A stretch of DNA of 64,000 bases from Oceaniovalibus sp. ACAM 378 (GTDB lineage: Bacteria; Pseudomonadota; Alphaproteobacteria; Rhodobacterales; Rhodobacteraceae). The notes beneath the pieces are model-generated. The model worked only from the letters and a program-made list of their open reading frames with translations, was not told where the DNA came from and ran no database searches. Shown here piece by piece: positions 9,250 through 17,325 of the stretch. Positions within the stretch are counted from its first letter, which is position 1; each line of letters starts with the position of its first letter. Position numbers and translations under genes: made by a program. The stretch covers positions 124,001-188,000 of the forward strand of contig NZ_VSJK01000008.1 of assembly GCF_008085915.1 (NCBI RefSeq), in the 5' to 3' direction.

Positions 9250-9391
9250 CTTGGTCCATCCCTTGTTTTGCAGGCGCAGCATAGCGGCCATTGACCATTG
9301 GGAAAGCAGAAACTTCGCGTCTCACCCGCCCATTTTGTTCGAAGAGAAATGCGGCCAATCAGCGCAGATAAGGAGCGATTTTTTGGCTGTA

Positions 9392-9420
9392 TTTACAGTG
9401 TATTGAATGGTTTTTTCCAA
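9392..9420 (-). promoter_or_regulatory. Candidate sigma-70 promoter of pyc
   Basis: On the minus strand, TTGGAA (9415-9420) and TGTAAA (9392-9397) are separated by exactly 17 bp, each matching 4 of 6 consensus bases. This predicts a 5' untranslated region of about 135 nt before the pyc start. It is inferred from sequence only. Confidence 0.45.
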
Positions 9421-9746
9421 TGCCTGTTGTCCGTGTGCGCGCTTTGGGACATCCTTGGGATTTTGGAGGTGCAGCGGTGCTGCGAATGTCGTGCAGCGCC
9501 CGGAAAACCATGGCGAAACCAACCACCGGCACCGTAATTTTGCCGCGTCGCAGCCCATGCCGGCGTTTGTCGATCAGACTTTGGAAACCGGGTCGAGCGA
9601 ACCGCAGCCGCCACCGAAATCAATCGATCCGGCGGGGTTGGGTGAGAGGTTTTCCGCGACGCTGCGACGCTCCCGGTATCAGATTTCCGGTCGGGCTCTG
9701 TCCCAGGGATGAGCGAACTATCTCTCGGGTTCGGTCAGGTCACATT
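9421..9746. other. Intergenic region without recognisable gene
   Basis: These 326 bp lie between the pyc promoter region and the stop codon of the lactate dehydrogenase-like gene, both on the minus strand. Open frames across it have no familiar sequence, no convincing start site and Arg/Pro-rich shadow composition. I see no tRNA, terminator or repeat. Confidence 0.5.
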
Positions 9747-10901
9747 CTACCGTTCGTTGCTGTCGGTCGGAAATGCTGGACGCCCGATATCCGGCAGCCG
9801 CGTCAACCCCAACTGGCCCATATCGGCGATCATCCCGGCGCGCAGCACATGAACGACGTGATCCACGCCCCTTTGACCAAAGGCGGCGGCACCCCAATGG
9901 GGCGCGCGGCCCAGCATTACGAAATCTGCCCCGCGCGACAAAAGCCGCAAAATATCCGTGCCACCGCGCACCGCCCCGTCGCAGATTAGTGGTATATCGG
10001 GGCCAACGGCATCGCGAATTGTGACCAGAGCGTCAATCGGGGCCGGCCCGGCATCGAATTGCCGCCCACCGTGGTTCGACACCCAGATTGCATCGCAAAG
10101 TTCGGCCATGTCGGCGGCATCGCCCGGATGCAACACGCCTTTGACCACCAGCTTGCCCGCCCATTCGCGGCGCAGGGTCTCCAGATAGGCGCGGTCGGGC
10201 GCTGTGCGCAGCTGATATCCTACATGCCCGGTGCCGCTGTGGGTCGTGCTTGTATCGGCATATTTCGCCAGTGTTCGCAGGGTCGGGATACCGGAGCGCG
10301 CGGTGGCCAATGCCCAGGCCGGGCATTGTGCGGCCTGCCAGATCACGCCCGGAGTCATCCGCATCGGATTGGTGATGCCCGCCCGGGTCAGTCGTTCCCG
10401 GCGACTCGGGACCGGCACATCCGCTGTCAGAATCAGCGTGTGAAACCCCGCGTCACGGGCGCGGGCCAGCATGTCGCGCCGGATATCTGGTTGCCCGGGG
10501 GCATAGAGCTGAAACCAGCCTTGATCGCCAATATCGGGCGCCAGATCCTCGGGGCTGGCGGCGGCGACGGTCGACAGGCAGAACGGAATACCTTCGCGGG
10601 CGGCGGTGCGCGCCAACATCGACTCGGTCCCCGGCCAGACCAGCCCTGACATGCCGACGGGCGCAAAACCAAAGGGCAGGGGATGGCGTCGCCCCATCAG
10701 CGTGACCGAAAGATCGGGTGTCGCCGCGCTTTTCAAGGCGCGAGGCGTCAGGGTGACGGCGTCCAATGCGGCACCGGTGCGGGCCTTGGCGGTTTCCTCG
10801 CCCGTGCCGCTGTCCAGATATTCCCAGACAAAGCGGGGCAGGCGGCGTTTCGCGCGCCGTCGAATATCGTTCAGCGTCGGATACTGGTGGTCGATCTCCA
10901 T
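9747..10901 (-). CDS. lldD: FMN-dependent alpha-hydroxy acid dehydrogenase (L-lactate dehydrogenase-like)
   Basis: A 384-residue flavoenzyme of the LldD/glycolate oxidase barrel family, which oxidises L-2-hydroxy acids such as L-lactate to the keto acid. The active-site block SNHGGRQFD (His near residue 275) and the C-terminal GAVRGGTDILR phosphate-binding stretch are visible. The frame is open for about 99 codons upstream, but that part is Pro/Arg-rich junk. The ATG at 10901 has GGAG 6 nt upstream and starts MEIDHQYPTLNDIRRRA as expected. The exact substrate is not provable from sequence. A D-lactate-type FAD oxidase lies at 44.7 kb. Confidence 0.85.
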   Translation of the reverse strand: MEIDHQYPTLNDIRRRAKRRLPRFVWEYLDSGTGEETAKARTGAALDAVTLTPRALKSAATPDLSVTLMGRRHPLPFGFAPVGMSGLVWPGTESMLARTAAREGIPFCLSTVAAASPEDLAPDIGDQGWFQLYAPGQPDIRRDMLARARDAGFHTLILTADVPVPSRRERLTRAGITNPMRMTPGVIWQAAQCPAWALATARSGIPTLRTLAKYADTSTTHSGTGHVGYQLRTAPDRAYLETLRREWAGKLVVKGVLHPGDAADMAELCDAIWVSNHGGRQFDAGPAPIDALVTIRDAVGPDIPLICDGAVRGGTDILRLLSRGADFVMLGRAPHWGAAAFGQRGVDHVVHVLRAGMIADMGQLGLTRLPDIGRPAFPTDSNER

Positions 10902-10999
10902 AGCGCTCTCCGCTTTGATCGCACACATATGAAACGGCCCGGTTCCATTCGCAACAAAAAGCGGTCGCGGCATCCCGGCATTGCAGATAAGCAGCGGCG

Positions 11000-12103
11000 A
11001 TGGACAACGATTTTGAAATTTTCCTGACCGTGGCGCCGGGGCTGGAACAGGCTTTGGCCGAAGAAGCACGAACCTTGGGGTTTGCCGATCCGGTGGTCGT
11101 GCCGGGCGGGGTGACGGTGCGGGGCGGCTGGCCCGAGGTTTGGCGCGCAAATATCGGGTTGCGCGGTGCCTCGCGGGTGCTGGCGCGGGTTGGATCATTC
11201 CGTGTGATGCATCTGGCGCAACTGGATAAACGGTCGCGCCGGTTCGATTGGTCAGCCGTGCTGCGCAAGGATGTGCCGGTCAAGGTCGAGGCGACATGCC
11301 GCAAGTCCCGCATCTATCACGCTGGCGCTGCGGTACAGCGGATCGAAACTGCCCTGCGCGAGACACATGGAATCACCTTGGCCGACGATGCGCCGATCCG
11401 CCTGATGGCAAGGATCGAGGATGACCTGTGCACCTTCTCTCTCGATACATCTGGCGAGTCGCTGCACAAACGCGGCCATAAACAGGCGGTGGGTAAGGCC
11501 CCGATGCGCGAAACTCTGGCGGCACTGTTTCTGCGGCAGTGCGGATTTGATGGCACCGAACCGGTGGTCGATCCTATGTGTGGGTCCGGCACCTTTGTGA
11601 TCGAGGCTGCTGAAATCGCCCGTGGCCTGATGCCCGGGCGCGACCGGGATTTCGCATTCGAACGGCTGGCCGGATACGACGAAGCGGCTGTCGCCGCCCT
11701 GAAGCTGGCCACGCCGCGCGACGTGCCGGTGCGGTTTTACGGATACGACCGCGACACCGGCGCGATACGAATGGCGACCGCCAACGCGGATCGTGCCGGG
11801 GTGGGTGATCTGACCACATTTGCCGCGCAACCGATCAGCGATCTTGTGCCGCCAGAAGGCCCGCCGGGGCTGGTGATGATCAACCCGCCCTATGGTGCGC
11901 GGATCGGCGAGCGAAAGCTGTTGTTCGGGCTTTATGCCACGCTGGGCAAGGTGCTGTCGCAGTTTCACGGCTGGCGCGTTGGCATCGTCACCAGCGACGC
12001 AGGGCTGGCCAAGGCGACCGGGCTGCCGTTTCTCCCGCCCGGCCCACCCGTGGCCCATGGCGGGCTGAAGGTACATCTATTCCGCACGAATCCGCTGCGT
12101 TGA
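11000..12103 (+). CDS. THUMP-domain class I SAM-dependent RNA methyltransferase (RlmL N-terminal-like)
   Basis: A 367-residue protein of the COG0116 family (RlmL-like, 23S rRNA N2-guanine methyltransferase). An N-terminal ferredoxin-like/THUMP part (about 1-150) is followed by the catalytic domain. This has the SAM-binding motif DPMCGSGTF near residue 192 and the catalytic motif NPPYG near residue 295. It lacks the RlmK half that E. coli RlmL carries, as is usual in alphaproteobacteria. It is divergent from the lldD-like gene, with 98 bp between starts. The exact rRNA target is inferred. Confidence 0.85.
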   Translation: MDNDFEIFLTVAPGLEQALAEEARTLGFADPVVVPGGVTVRGGWPEVWRANIGLRGASRVLARVGSFRVMHLAQLDKRSRRFDWSAVLRKDVPVKVEATCRKSRIYHAGAAVQRIETALRETHGITLADDAPIRLMARIEDDLCTFSLDTSGESLHKRGHKQAVGKAPMRETLAALFLRQCGFDGTEPVVDPMCGSGTFVIEAAEIARGLMPGRDRDFAFERLAGYDEAAVAALKLATPRDVPVRFYGYDRDTGAIRMATANADRAGVGDLTTFAAQPISDLVPPEGPPGLVMINPPYGARIGERKLLFGLYATLGKVLSQFHGWRVGIVTSDAGLAKATGLPFLPPGPPVAHGGLKVHLFRTNPLR

Positions 12104-12125
12104 GGGAACGGAACCGGAACAACGC

Positions 12126-12154
12126 TTTAACTTGTCCCATGTCCCTACTATAGT
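12126..12154 (+). promoter_or_regulatory. Candidate promoter giving a leaderless uvrD transcript
   Basis: A -10-like TATAGT (12149-12154) lies 7 nt before the ATG at 12162. A weak -35-like TTTAAC (12126-12131) sits 17 bp further upstream. No Shine-Dalgarno is present in the interval. This arrangement would start the mRNA at or next to the ATG. Confidence 0.45.
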
Positions 12155-12161
12155 ATTACCT

Positions 12162-14603
12162 ATGAGCAGTTTTGACGAAGCCGATGCATTTGACGCCGCT
12201 GTCCCGCTGAGCCAGCGGGCGATGGCTGGTGCACGCGCGCCCTATCTTGACGATCTGAACCCGGCACAGCGCAAGGCGGTTGAAACGCTGGACGGTCCGG
12301 TCCTGATGCTGGCGGGTGCCGGTACTGGCAAGACCAAGGCGCTGACCGCCCGGATCGCGCATCTGATGATGACCGGACGCGCAAGACCGAACGAGGTTCT
12401 TGCCGTCACCTTTACCAACAAAGCCGCGCGCGAGATGAAGGATCGCGTGGGTCGTTTGCTGGGTCAGACGGTTGAGGGTATGCCGTGGCTGGGCACATTC
12501 CACGCGATCTGTGTGAAACTGCTGCGCCGCCACGCCGAGCTTGTCGGGCTCAAGTCGAACTTCACGATTCTCGACACCGACGATCAGATCCGCCTGATGA
12601 AACAACTGATACTGGCGGAAAACATCGATGAGAAACGCTGGCCCGCACGGCAACTGGCCGGACTCATTGATGGTTGGAAAAACCGCGCCTGGACTCCGGG
12701 AAACGTCCCGGCGTCCGAAGCGGCGGCGTTCAACAATCGCGGGACCGAACTGTATGATTTCTATCAGCAACGGCTGAAAACCCTGAACGCGGTCGATTTT
12801 GGCGATTTGCTGCTGCATGTGGTGACGATTTTTCAAACCCACAATGACGTGCTGGAGCAATATCAGCGCTGGTTTAAATACATCCTTGTCGACGAATATC
12901 AGGACACCAACGTCGCCCAGTATATGTGGCTGCGGCTGTTGGCGCAGGGGCACCGTAACATTTGCTGTGTCGGTGACGACGATCAGTCGATCTATGGCTG
13001 GCGCGGCGCCGAGGTGGGCAACATCCTGCGGTTCGAGAAGGATTTCGAGGGTGCCCATGTGGTGCGTCTGGAGCAAAATTATCGCTCGACCCCGCATATT
13101 CTGGCTGCTGCATCAGGTGTGATCGACGCGAATCAGGGCCGGTTGGGCAAATCCTTGTGGACGGCCGAAGAGTCCGGCGAAAAAGTGCGGCTTATCGGCC
13201 ACTGGGACGGCGAGGAAGAAGCCCGTTGGATCGGTGAAGATGTCGAATCACTGCAACGCGGCACCCGGGGGCTGGACCCTATGTCGCTGGACGACATAGC
13301 GATCCTTGTGCGTGCCTCGCACCAGATGCGCGCGTTCGAGGATCGGTTCCTGACCATCGGCCTGCCGTACCGGGTCATTGGGGGTCCGCGGTTTTACGAA
13401 CGGATGGAGATTCGTGACGCCATGGCCTATTTCCGGCTGGCTGTGTCGCCTGACGATGATCTGGCGTTTGAACGAGTGGTCAACACGCCGAAACGCGGTC
13501 TGGGCGACAAGGCCCAGAAGAACATCCAGCTTGCGGCGCGGGAAAACGGCGCAAATCTGGTCGATGGCGCGCGAATCCTGCTGGCCGACAAGGGGCTGGG
13601 CGGCAAGGGCGCAGTCGAATTGCGCCGGCTGATCGACAATATCGAACGCTGGCATGAACTGATCCGACCCGTTGTCATGGATGATGAAGACGCGGTGATC
13701 GACGATGGCACTTCGGTGCAGACCCGGATTTCACACATCGAGCTGGCCGAGCAAATATTGGAAGAGTCGGGCTATGTCGCCCATTGGCAGAACGACAAGA
13801 CGCCCGAGGGGCCGGGAAGGCTGGAAAACCTTAAGGAACTGGTGAAGGCGCTGGAGCAGTTCGAGAATCTTCAGGGGTTTCTCGAACACGTCAGCCTCAT
13901 CATGGACAATGAAAGTAATTCCAGCGGCGCCAAAGTGTCAATCATGACGCTGCACGGCGCAAAGGGGCTGGAGTTTCCTGCCGTATTTCTGCCGGGATGG
14001 GAGGACGGGTTGTTCCCCAGCCAGCGCAGCATGGACGAATCGGGTCTGAAGGGCCTGGAGGAGGAGCGGCGGCTTGCCTATGTCGGTATCACCCGCGCCG
14101 AACGGCTGGCCACGATCAGCTTTGCCGCCAACCGTCGGGTCTATGGCCAGTGGCAATCTGCGATGCCTTCGCGGTTCATCGACGAACTGCCTACGAAACA
14201 TGTCGAAGTGCTGACCCCGCCGGGATTGTATGGTGGCGGGTATGGTGCGGCGGGAATGGCGGCACAGGCGTCGCCATCGATCTCCATGGGATCGAAATCA
14301 ACCCTGCATGAACGGGTGGCGGATGCGAACGTCTATAACTCGCCCGGTTGGAAACGGATGCAGGCTCGATCATCGGCCCGCCCCATGGGCCAACCGCGCG
14401 AATCGCGCAATATGGTGATCGATGCCACCGCCATTTCGGCCCACACGGAAGGCGACCGCGTGTTTCACCAGAAATTCGGCTATGGCACCGTCATGGGGAT
14501 TGAGGGCGACAAGCTGGACATCGCCTTTGACAAGGCCGGGTCGAAAAAGGTCGTGGCCAGATTCGTCACCGATGCTGACAGCGCGGGCGACGTGCCGTTT
14601 TGA
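12162..14603 (+). CDS. uvrD: ATP-dependent DNA helicase, UvrD/PcrA family
   Basis: An 813-residue superfamily 1 3'-5' helicase for nucleotide excision and mismatch repair and for removal of recombination intermediates. Visible motifs are AGAGTGKT (Walker A, residues about 51-58), DEYQDTN (Walker B, about 243), GDDDQSIYGWRGA (motif III), QNYRST (motif IV) and the late VGITRAER (motif VI). The C-terminal 60 residues end in the HQKFGYGTV tudor-like block seen in PcrA/UvrD. A TTG start 10 codons upstream is possible, but the ATG at 12162 is favoured. There is no Shine-Dalgarno; see the promoter entry. Confidence 0.95.
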   Translation: MSSFDEADAFDAAVPLSQRAMAGARAPYLDDLNPAQRKAVETLDGPVLMLAGAGTGKTKALTARIAHLMMTGRARPNEVLAVTFTNKAAREMKDRVGRLLGQTVEGMPWLGTFHAICVKLLRRHAELVGLKSNFTILDTDDQIRLMKQLILAENIDEKRWPARQLAGLIDGWKNRAWTPGNVPASEAAAFNNRGTELYDFYQQRLKTLNAVDFGDLLLHVVTIFQTHNDVLEQYQRWFKYILVDEYQDTNVAQYMWLRLLAQGHRNICCVGDDDQSIYGWRGAEVGNILRFEKDFEGAHVVRLEQNYRSTPHILAAASGVIDANQGRLGKSLWTAEESGEKVRLIGHWDGEEEARWIGEDVESLQRGTRGLDPMSLDDIAILVRASHQMRAFEDRFLTIGLPYRVIGGPRFYERMEIRDAMAYFRLAVSPDDDLAFERVVNTPKRGLGDKAQKNIQLAARENGANLVDGARILLADKGLGGKGAVELRRLIDNIERWHELIRPVVMDDEDAVIDDGTSVQTRISHIELAEQILEESGYVAHWQNDKTPEGPGRLENLKELVKALEQFENLQGFLEHVSLIMDNESNSSGAKVSIMTLHGAKGLEFPAVFLPGWEDGLFPSQRSMDESGLKGLEEERRLAYVGITRAERLATISFAANRRVYGQWQSAMPSRFIDELPTKHVEVLTPPGLYGGGYGAAGMAAQASPSISMGSKSTLHERVADANVYNSPGWKRMQARSSARPMGQPRESRNMVIDATAISAHTEGDRVFHQKFGYGTVMGIEGDKLDIAFDKAGSKKVVARFVTDADSAGDVPF

Positions 14604-14669
14604 TGCGCAAATTGCCCAGGGGCCAGCACCGGCACTTCTCAGACATATCTTAATGCGAATCACGTATCG

Positions 14670-15116
14670 ATGACCGGTGGCCAGAACGGCCGTTTCGGAG
14701 CGTTGAAAACCGTGAATATCCTTATTCTCGATCCCGAACCCACGTGTCGGGCGGCACGACAATCGCTGTTCATGCTGGCAGGGCACCGGGCTGAAACAGT
14801 GGCCGATGGAAATCAGGCTTTGGCAATCCTGCGGCGCAGGCGTTTCGACGTCCTGTTGCTCGATCCGTTTTCCAACGCTGCAACCGCAATGCCATCGCTG
14901 CCGTTGGTGCGATTGACCTGTCCCGGCTGCCGTCTGATCATTCTGACCAAGACCAACCTGTTCCAGCGCCGCGAATTGTTCGGGATGATGCCTCCAGCGA
15001 TCCGGATCGTGCGCCAACCTGTCAGCGACGCCGATCTGGTAATCCATTGCGAACAGGCGGTGTCCCGGGACGCTCCGGCAAGAAAACCTGCCGTTCGGGA
15101 GGCATATCAGCACTGA
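14670..15116 (+). CDS. Small receiver-like (CheY-fold) protein, degenerate
   Basis: A 148-residue protein whose core (ILILDPEP...VLLLDPF...ILTK) follows the beta-alpha pattern of a response-regulator receiver. The acidic pair is reduced to Asp-Pro-Glu. An Asp is kept at the end of strand 3 (LLLDPF), and the strand-5 Lys-Pro is replaced by RQPV. No output domain follows. Start choice is uncertain: the ATG at 14670 lacks an SD, while a GTG at 14712 has GGAG 11 nt upstream and begins right at the first strand. It lies downstream of uvrD and its 3' end faces the CUCCUCCC RNA array. A true phosphoreceiver role is doubtful. Confidence 0.55.
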   Translation: MTGGQNGRFGALKTVNILILDPEPTCRAARQSLFMLAGHRAETVADGNQALAILRRRRFDVLLLDPFSNAATAMPSLPLVRLTCPGCRLIILTKTNLFQRRELFGMMPPAIRIVRQPVSDADLVIHCEQAVSRDAPARKPAVREAYQH

Positions 15117-15159
15117 AAAGGGAAAATTCGGCGACACCCGGGAGGAGGTGGGTGCCGCC
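15114..15159 (-). terminator. Terminator of the DUF1127-sRNA array
   Basis: The last CUCCUCCC hairpin of the array can extend its stem to 10 bp on the minus strand (GGCGGCACCC with GGGTGTCGCC, one G-U). It is followed by GAATTTTCCCTTTTC. The final sRNA hairpin therefore doubles as a plausible Rho-independent terminator before the convergent receiver-like gene. Confidence 0.6.
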
Positions 15160-15724
15160 GCTTACATCACACCGGCCCAATGGGAGGAGAAGGCCAGCGG
15201 GATCTGTGGTGGGGTTGGGCGCATCCGCGCGAACCCCGGTAACTGTGCGGCGACACCCGGGAGGAGGTGGGTGCCGCCGCTTGCATCACACCGGCCCAAT
15301 GGGAGGAGAAGGCCAGCGAGATCTGTGGTGGGGTTGGACGCATCTGCGCGAACCCCGGTAACTGTGCGGCGACACCCGGGAGGAGGTGGGTGCCGCCGCT
15401 TGCATCACACCGGCCCAATGGGAGGAGAAGGCCAGCGAGATCTGTGGTGGGGTTGGGCGCATCTGCGCGAACCCCGGTAACTGTGCGGCGACACCCGGGA
15501 GGAGGTGGGTGCCGCCGCTTGCATCACACCGGCCCAATGGGAGGAGAAGGCCAGCGAGATCTGTGGTGGGGTTGGACGCATCTGCGCGAACCCCGGTAAC
15601 TGTGCGGCGACACCCGGGAGGAGGTGGGTGCCGCCGCTTGCATCACACCGGCCCAATGGGAGGAGAAGGCCAGCGAGATCTGCGGTGGGGTTGGACGCAT
15701 CTGCGCGAACCCCGAAAGAAAAGT
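15130..15724 (-). repeat. Five-copy 119-bp tandem repeat
   Basis: Units start at 15130, 15249, 15368, 15487 and 15606 with a strict 119-bp period and only a few substitutions between copies (for example TTACA/TTGCA near the middle, GGGCGC/GGACGC near the end). The last unit diverges after about 15713. Because 119 is not a multiple of three, open frames run through the repeats in several frames on both strands with the same peptide re-appearing. These are artefacts, not genes. No unique spacers are present, so it is not CRISPR. Confidence 0.95.
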
Positions 15725-15795
15725 GCGACGACACCCGGGAGGAGGTGGATGCCGCCGCAAGAGACAGGAGACCCCGGGAGGAGAGTGGGGCCGCC
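15130..15795 (-). ncRNA. Array of 12 CUCCUCCC-loop sRNA hairpins (cuckoo/CcsR type)
   Basis: Read on the minus strand, directly after the DUF1127 stop codon, there are 12 hairpins that each expose CUCCUCCC in the loop. The complementary GGGAGGAG on the plus strand begins at 15776, 15737, 15616, 15497, 15378, 15259, 15140 (class A and its first variant) and at 15658, 15539, 15420, 15301, 15182 (class B). The class A stem is GGCACCC/GGGTGTC with a 10-nt loop. The class B stem is CTGGCC/GGCCGG with a 14-nt loop. The first hairpin is GGCCCC/GGGGTC with an 11-nt loop. All three classes contain a G-U pair on the minus strand that would be an A-C mismatch on the plus strand. In Rhodobacter sphaeroides, CcsR1-4 with this motif are co-transcribed with a DUF1127 gene and act in stress adaptation. 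Function here is by analogy. Confidence 0.85.
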
Positions 15796-15808
15796 TGATT
15801 CCGTGGCT

Positions 15809-16030
15809 TCAGCGCGCGCCGTAGGCGGCGTCTGTCGCAATGCTGCCGATCATCGACCGGTTAATTCCAAGGTCCGCCAATTCGCGATCGTTCAGCGAAG
15901 TCAGTTCGTTCACCGTGCGACGATAGGTGCGGTATTGCTCCATGCGGGCGCCGAAAGCCGTGAAAAGGCCGCTCAGGCGGGAAATCGGTGCGGTGCGGGC
16001 TGCGCCGCCGGTGCTGGTCATATAGGCCAT
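15809..16030 (-). CDS. DUF1127 small basic protein, host gene of the sRNA array
   Basis: A 73-residue protein. Its C-terminal half (residues about 30-70) is the DUF1127 (YjiS-like) motif, with YRRTVNELTSLNDRELADLGI. The ATG at 16030 has GAGG 7 nt upstream; a second ATG three codons later is possible. DUF1127 proteins in Rhodobacter (CcaF1) bind RNA and help mature the sRNAs encoded downstream on the same transcript. That gene order is reproduced here, with the first hairpin starting 14 bp after the stop. Expression under stress sigma factors is suggested by the upstream promoter-like sequence. Confidence 0.88.
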   Translation of the reverse strand: MAYMTSTGGAARTAPISRLSGLFTAFGARMEQYRTYRRTVNELTSLNDRELADLGINRSMIGSIATDAAYGAR

Positions 16031-16081
16031 ATTATTACCTCATTCGGTTCTGCGTAGATACGCTGGTCTTGTTGAGACTGA

Positions 16082-16108
16082 AGATAGGCATTTGCTGCAG
16101 TTGCGCAA
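16082..16108 (-). promoter_or_regulatory. Candidate RpoH-type promoter of the DUF1127-sRNA unit
   Basis: On the minus strand, TTGCGC (16103-16108) and CTATCT (16082-16087, in context CCTATCTT) are spaced by 15 bp. This resembles alphaproteobacterial RpoH promoters with a TTG -35 and a CTATNT -10. The predicted start is about 45 nt before the DUF1127 ATG. It is inferred from pattern only. Confidence 0.45.
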
Positions 16109-16122
16109 TAGCCCGGGTGCTC

Positions 16123-16141
16123 AATGCTGCTATGCAGCATT
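16123..16141. repeat. 8-bp inverted repeat between DUF1127 and mrp promoters
   Basis: AATGCTGC-TAT-GCAGCATT is a perfect dyad with a 3-nt centre. It lies just upstream of the candidate DUF1127 promoter and about 126 bp before the mrp start. It could be an operator; no T-run follows on either strand. Confidence 0.45.
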
Positions 16142-16266
16142 TGCATATGTGGCGCTGACCTAACGTCAGGCTCTCATTCCGTTTTTTTTGGACCCCAGAC
16201 AAACGGCCTTGCCGGTGACGTCACAGGGTGCATGGTGTGCGCGACCACAAAACAGGGGTACGCGAC

Positions 16267-17325
16267 ATGGCCGTGACGCAGGACGACATTCTTTCCACAC
16301 TCGAACGGCTGACGCTGCCGGGGGGTGGCTCACTTGTCGCCGCCGACATGATTCGCGCGCTGAGCGTCGAATCAGGCGCGGTACGCTTTGTGATCGAGGC
16401 ACCCGACGCCGACACCGCCCGCCGCATGAACGCAATCAAGGAAGCCGCCGAAAAGATGGTTGGCGAAATGCCGGGGGTCACATCGGTTTCGGTGATCCTG
16501 ACCGCCCATCAGGCGCCGCCCAGTCTCAAGATCGGGCGCCATCCCACACCACAGGCCGAAGGGCCGCAAAAGGTGCCGGGTGTGGCGCGGATCATCGCTG
16601 TTGGTTCGGGCAAGGGTGGAGTCGGGAAGTCGACCGTGTCATCCAATCTGGCCGTCGCTCTGGCGCGGGCGGGCAAGCGGGTGGGGCTTCTTGACGCCGA
16701 TATATACGGTCCGTCACAACCGCGGATGATGGGGGTTTCAGGCCGCCCGGCGTCGCCGGATGGCAAAACGATCATTCCCCTGTCGGCCCATGGGGTGACG
16801 ATGATGTCGATCGGGCTGATGCTTGACCCCGACAAAGCGGTCGTCTGGCGCGGTCCGATGTTGATGGGGGCCTTGCAGCAGATGCTGGGGCAGGTGGCCT
16901 GGGGTGATCTGGACGTTCTGGTGATCGACCTGCCGCCCGGCACCGGCGACGTGCAACTGACATTGTGTCAGAAGTATGAGGTGACCGGCGCCGTCGTGGT
17001 GTCGACGCCACAGGATGTGGCGCTGCTGGATGCGCGCAAGGCGCTGGATATGTTCCGCACGCTGAATACTCCGGTCCTTGGGCTGATCGAGAACATGTCG
17101 GTTTTCGTCTGCCCCCATTGCGGAGAGGAATCCCATATCTTCGGCCATGGTGGCGTGAAGGACGAGGCCGCGCGTCTTGGCCTGCCGTTTCTGGGTGCGC
17201 TGCCTTTGTCGTTGGACGTACGGGTGTCCGGAGATGGTGGCATTCCGGTGGCGGCCACCGATGCGCCCGAAGCCGAGGCCTATCATGCGCTGGCGGCACG
17301 CCTGATTGTAGACGCGAAACTTTAA
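16267..17325 (+). CDS. mrp: Mrp/NBP35-family iron-sulfur cluster carrier ATPase
   Basis: A 352-residue protein. Residues about 1-85 are a MIP18/DUF59 domain and the rest is a deviant-Walker P-loop ATPase. The nucleotide site is [10 protein letters not shown] near residue 114, and the paired cysteines VCPHC near residue 282 would hold the bridging Fe-S cluster in a dimer. It delivers Fe-S clusters to apoproteins in the cytosol. The ATG at 16267 is preferred to one 13 codons upstream, since AGGGG lies 8 nt before it and the protein then starts at the DUF59 domain. It is divergent from DUF1127. Confidence 0.93.
   Translation: MAVTQDDILSTLERLTLPGGGSLVAADMIRALSVESGAVRFVIEAPDADTARRMNAIKEAAEKMVGEMPGVTSVSVILTAHQAPPSLKIGRHPTPQAEGPQKVPGVARIIAVGSGKGGVGKSTVSSNLAVALARAGKRVGLLDADIYGPSQPRMMGVSGRPASPDGKTIIPLSAHGVTMMSIGLMLDPDKAVVWRGPMLMGALQQMLGQVAWGDLDVLVIDLPPGTGDVQLTLCQKYEVTGAVVVSTPQDVALLDARKALDMFRTLNTPVLGLIENMSVFVCPHCGEESHIFGHGGVKDEAARLGLPFLGALPLSLDVRVSGDGGIPVAATDAPEAEAYHALAARLIVDAKL

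Noticed and set aside
9420-9989. Plus-strand open frame of 189 codons over the pyc-lldD gap
   Set aside because: It is Arg-rich shadow composition, half of it is antisense to the lldD-like gene, and it has no domain.
15130-15724. CRISPR array
   Set aside because: Units are adjacent direct repeats of 119 bp without unique spacers, and no cas genes are near.
15047-16057. Several overlapping open frames on both strands with repeated peptides
   Set aside because: They are read-through of the 119-bp tandem repeat, whose length is not a multiple of three, so the same peptide appears in shifted frames. The repeat is explained by RNA hairpins.
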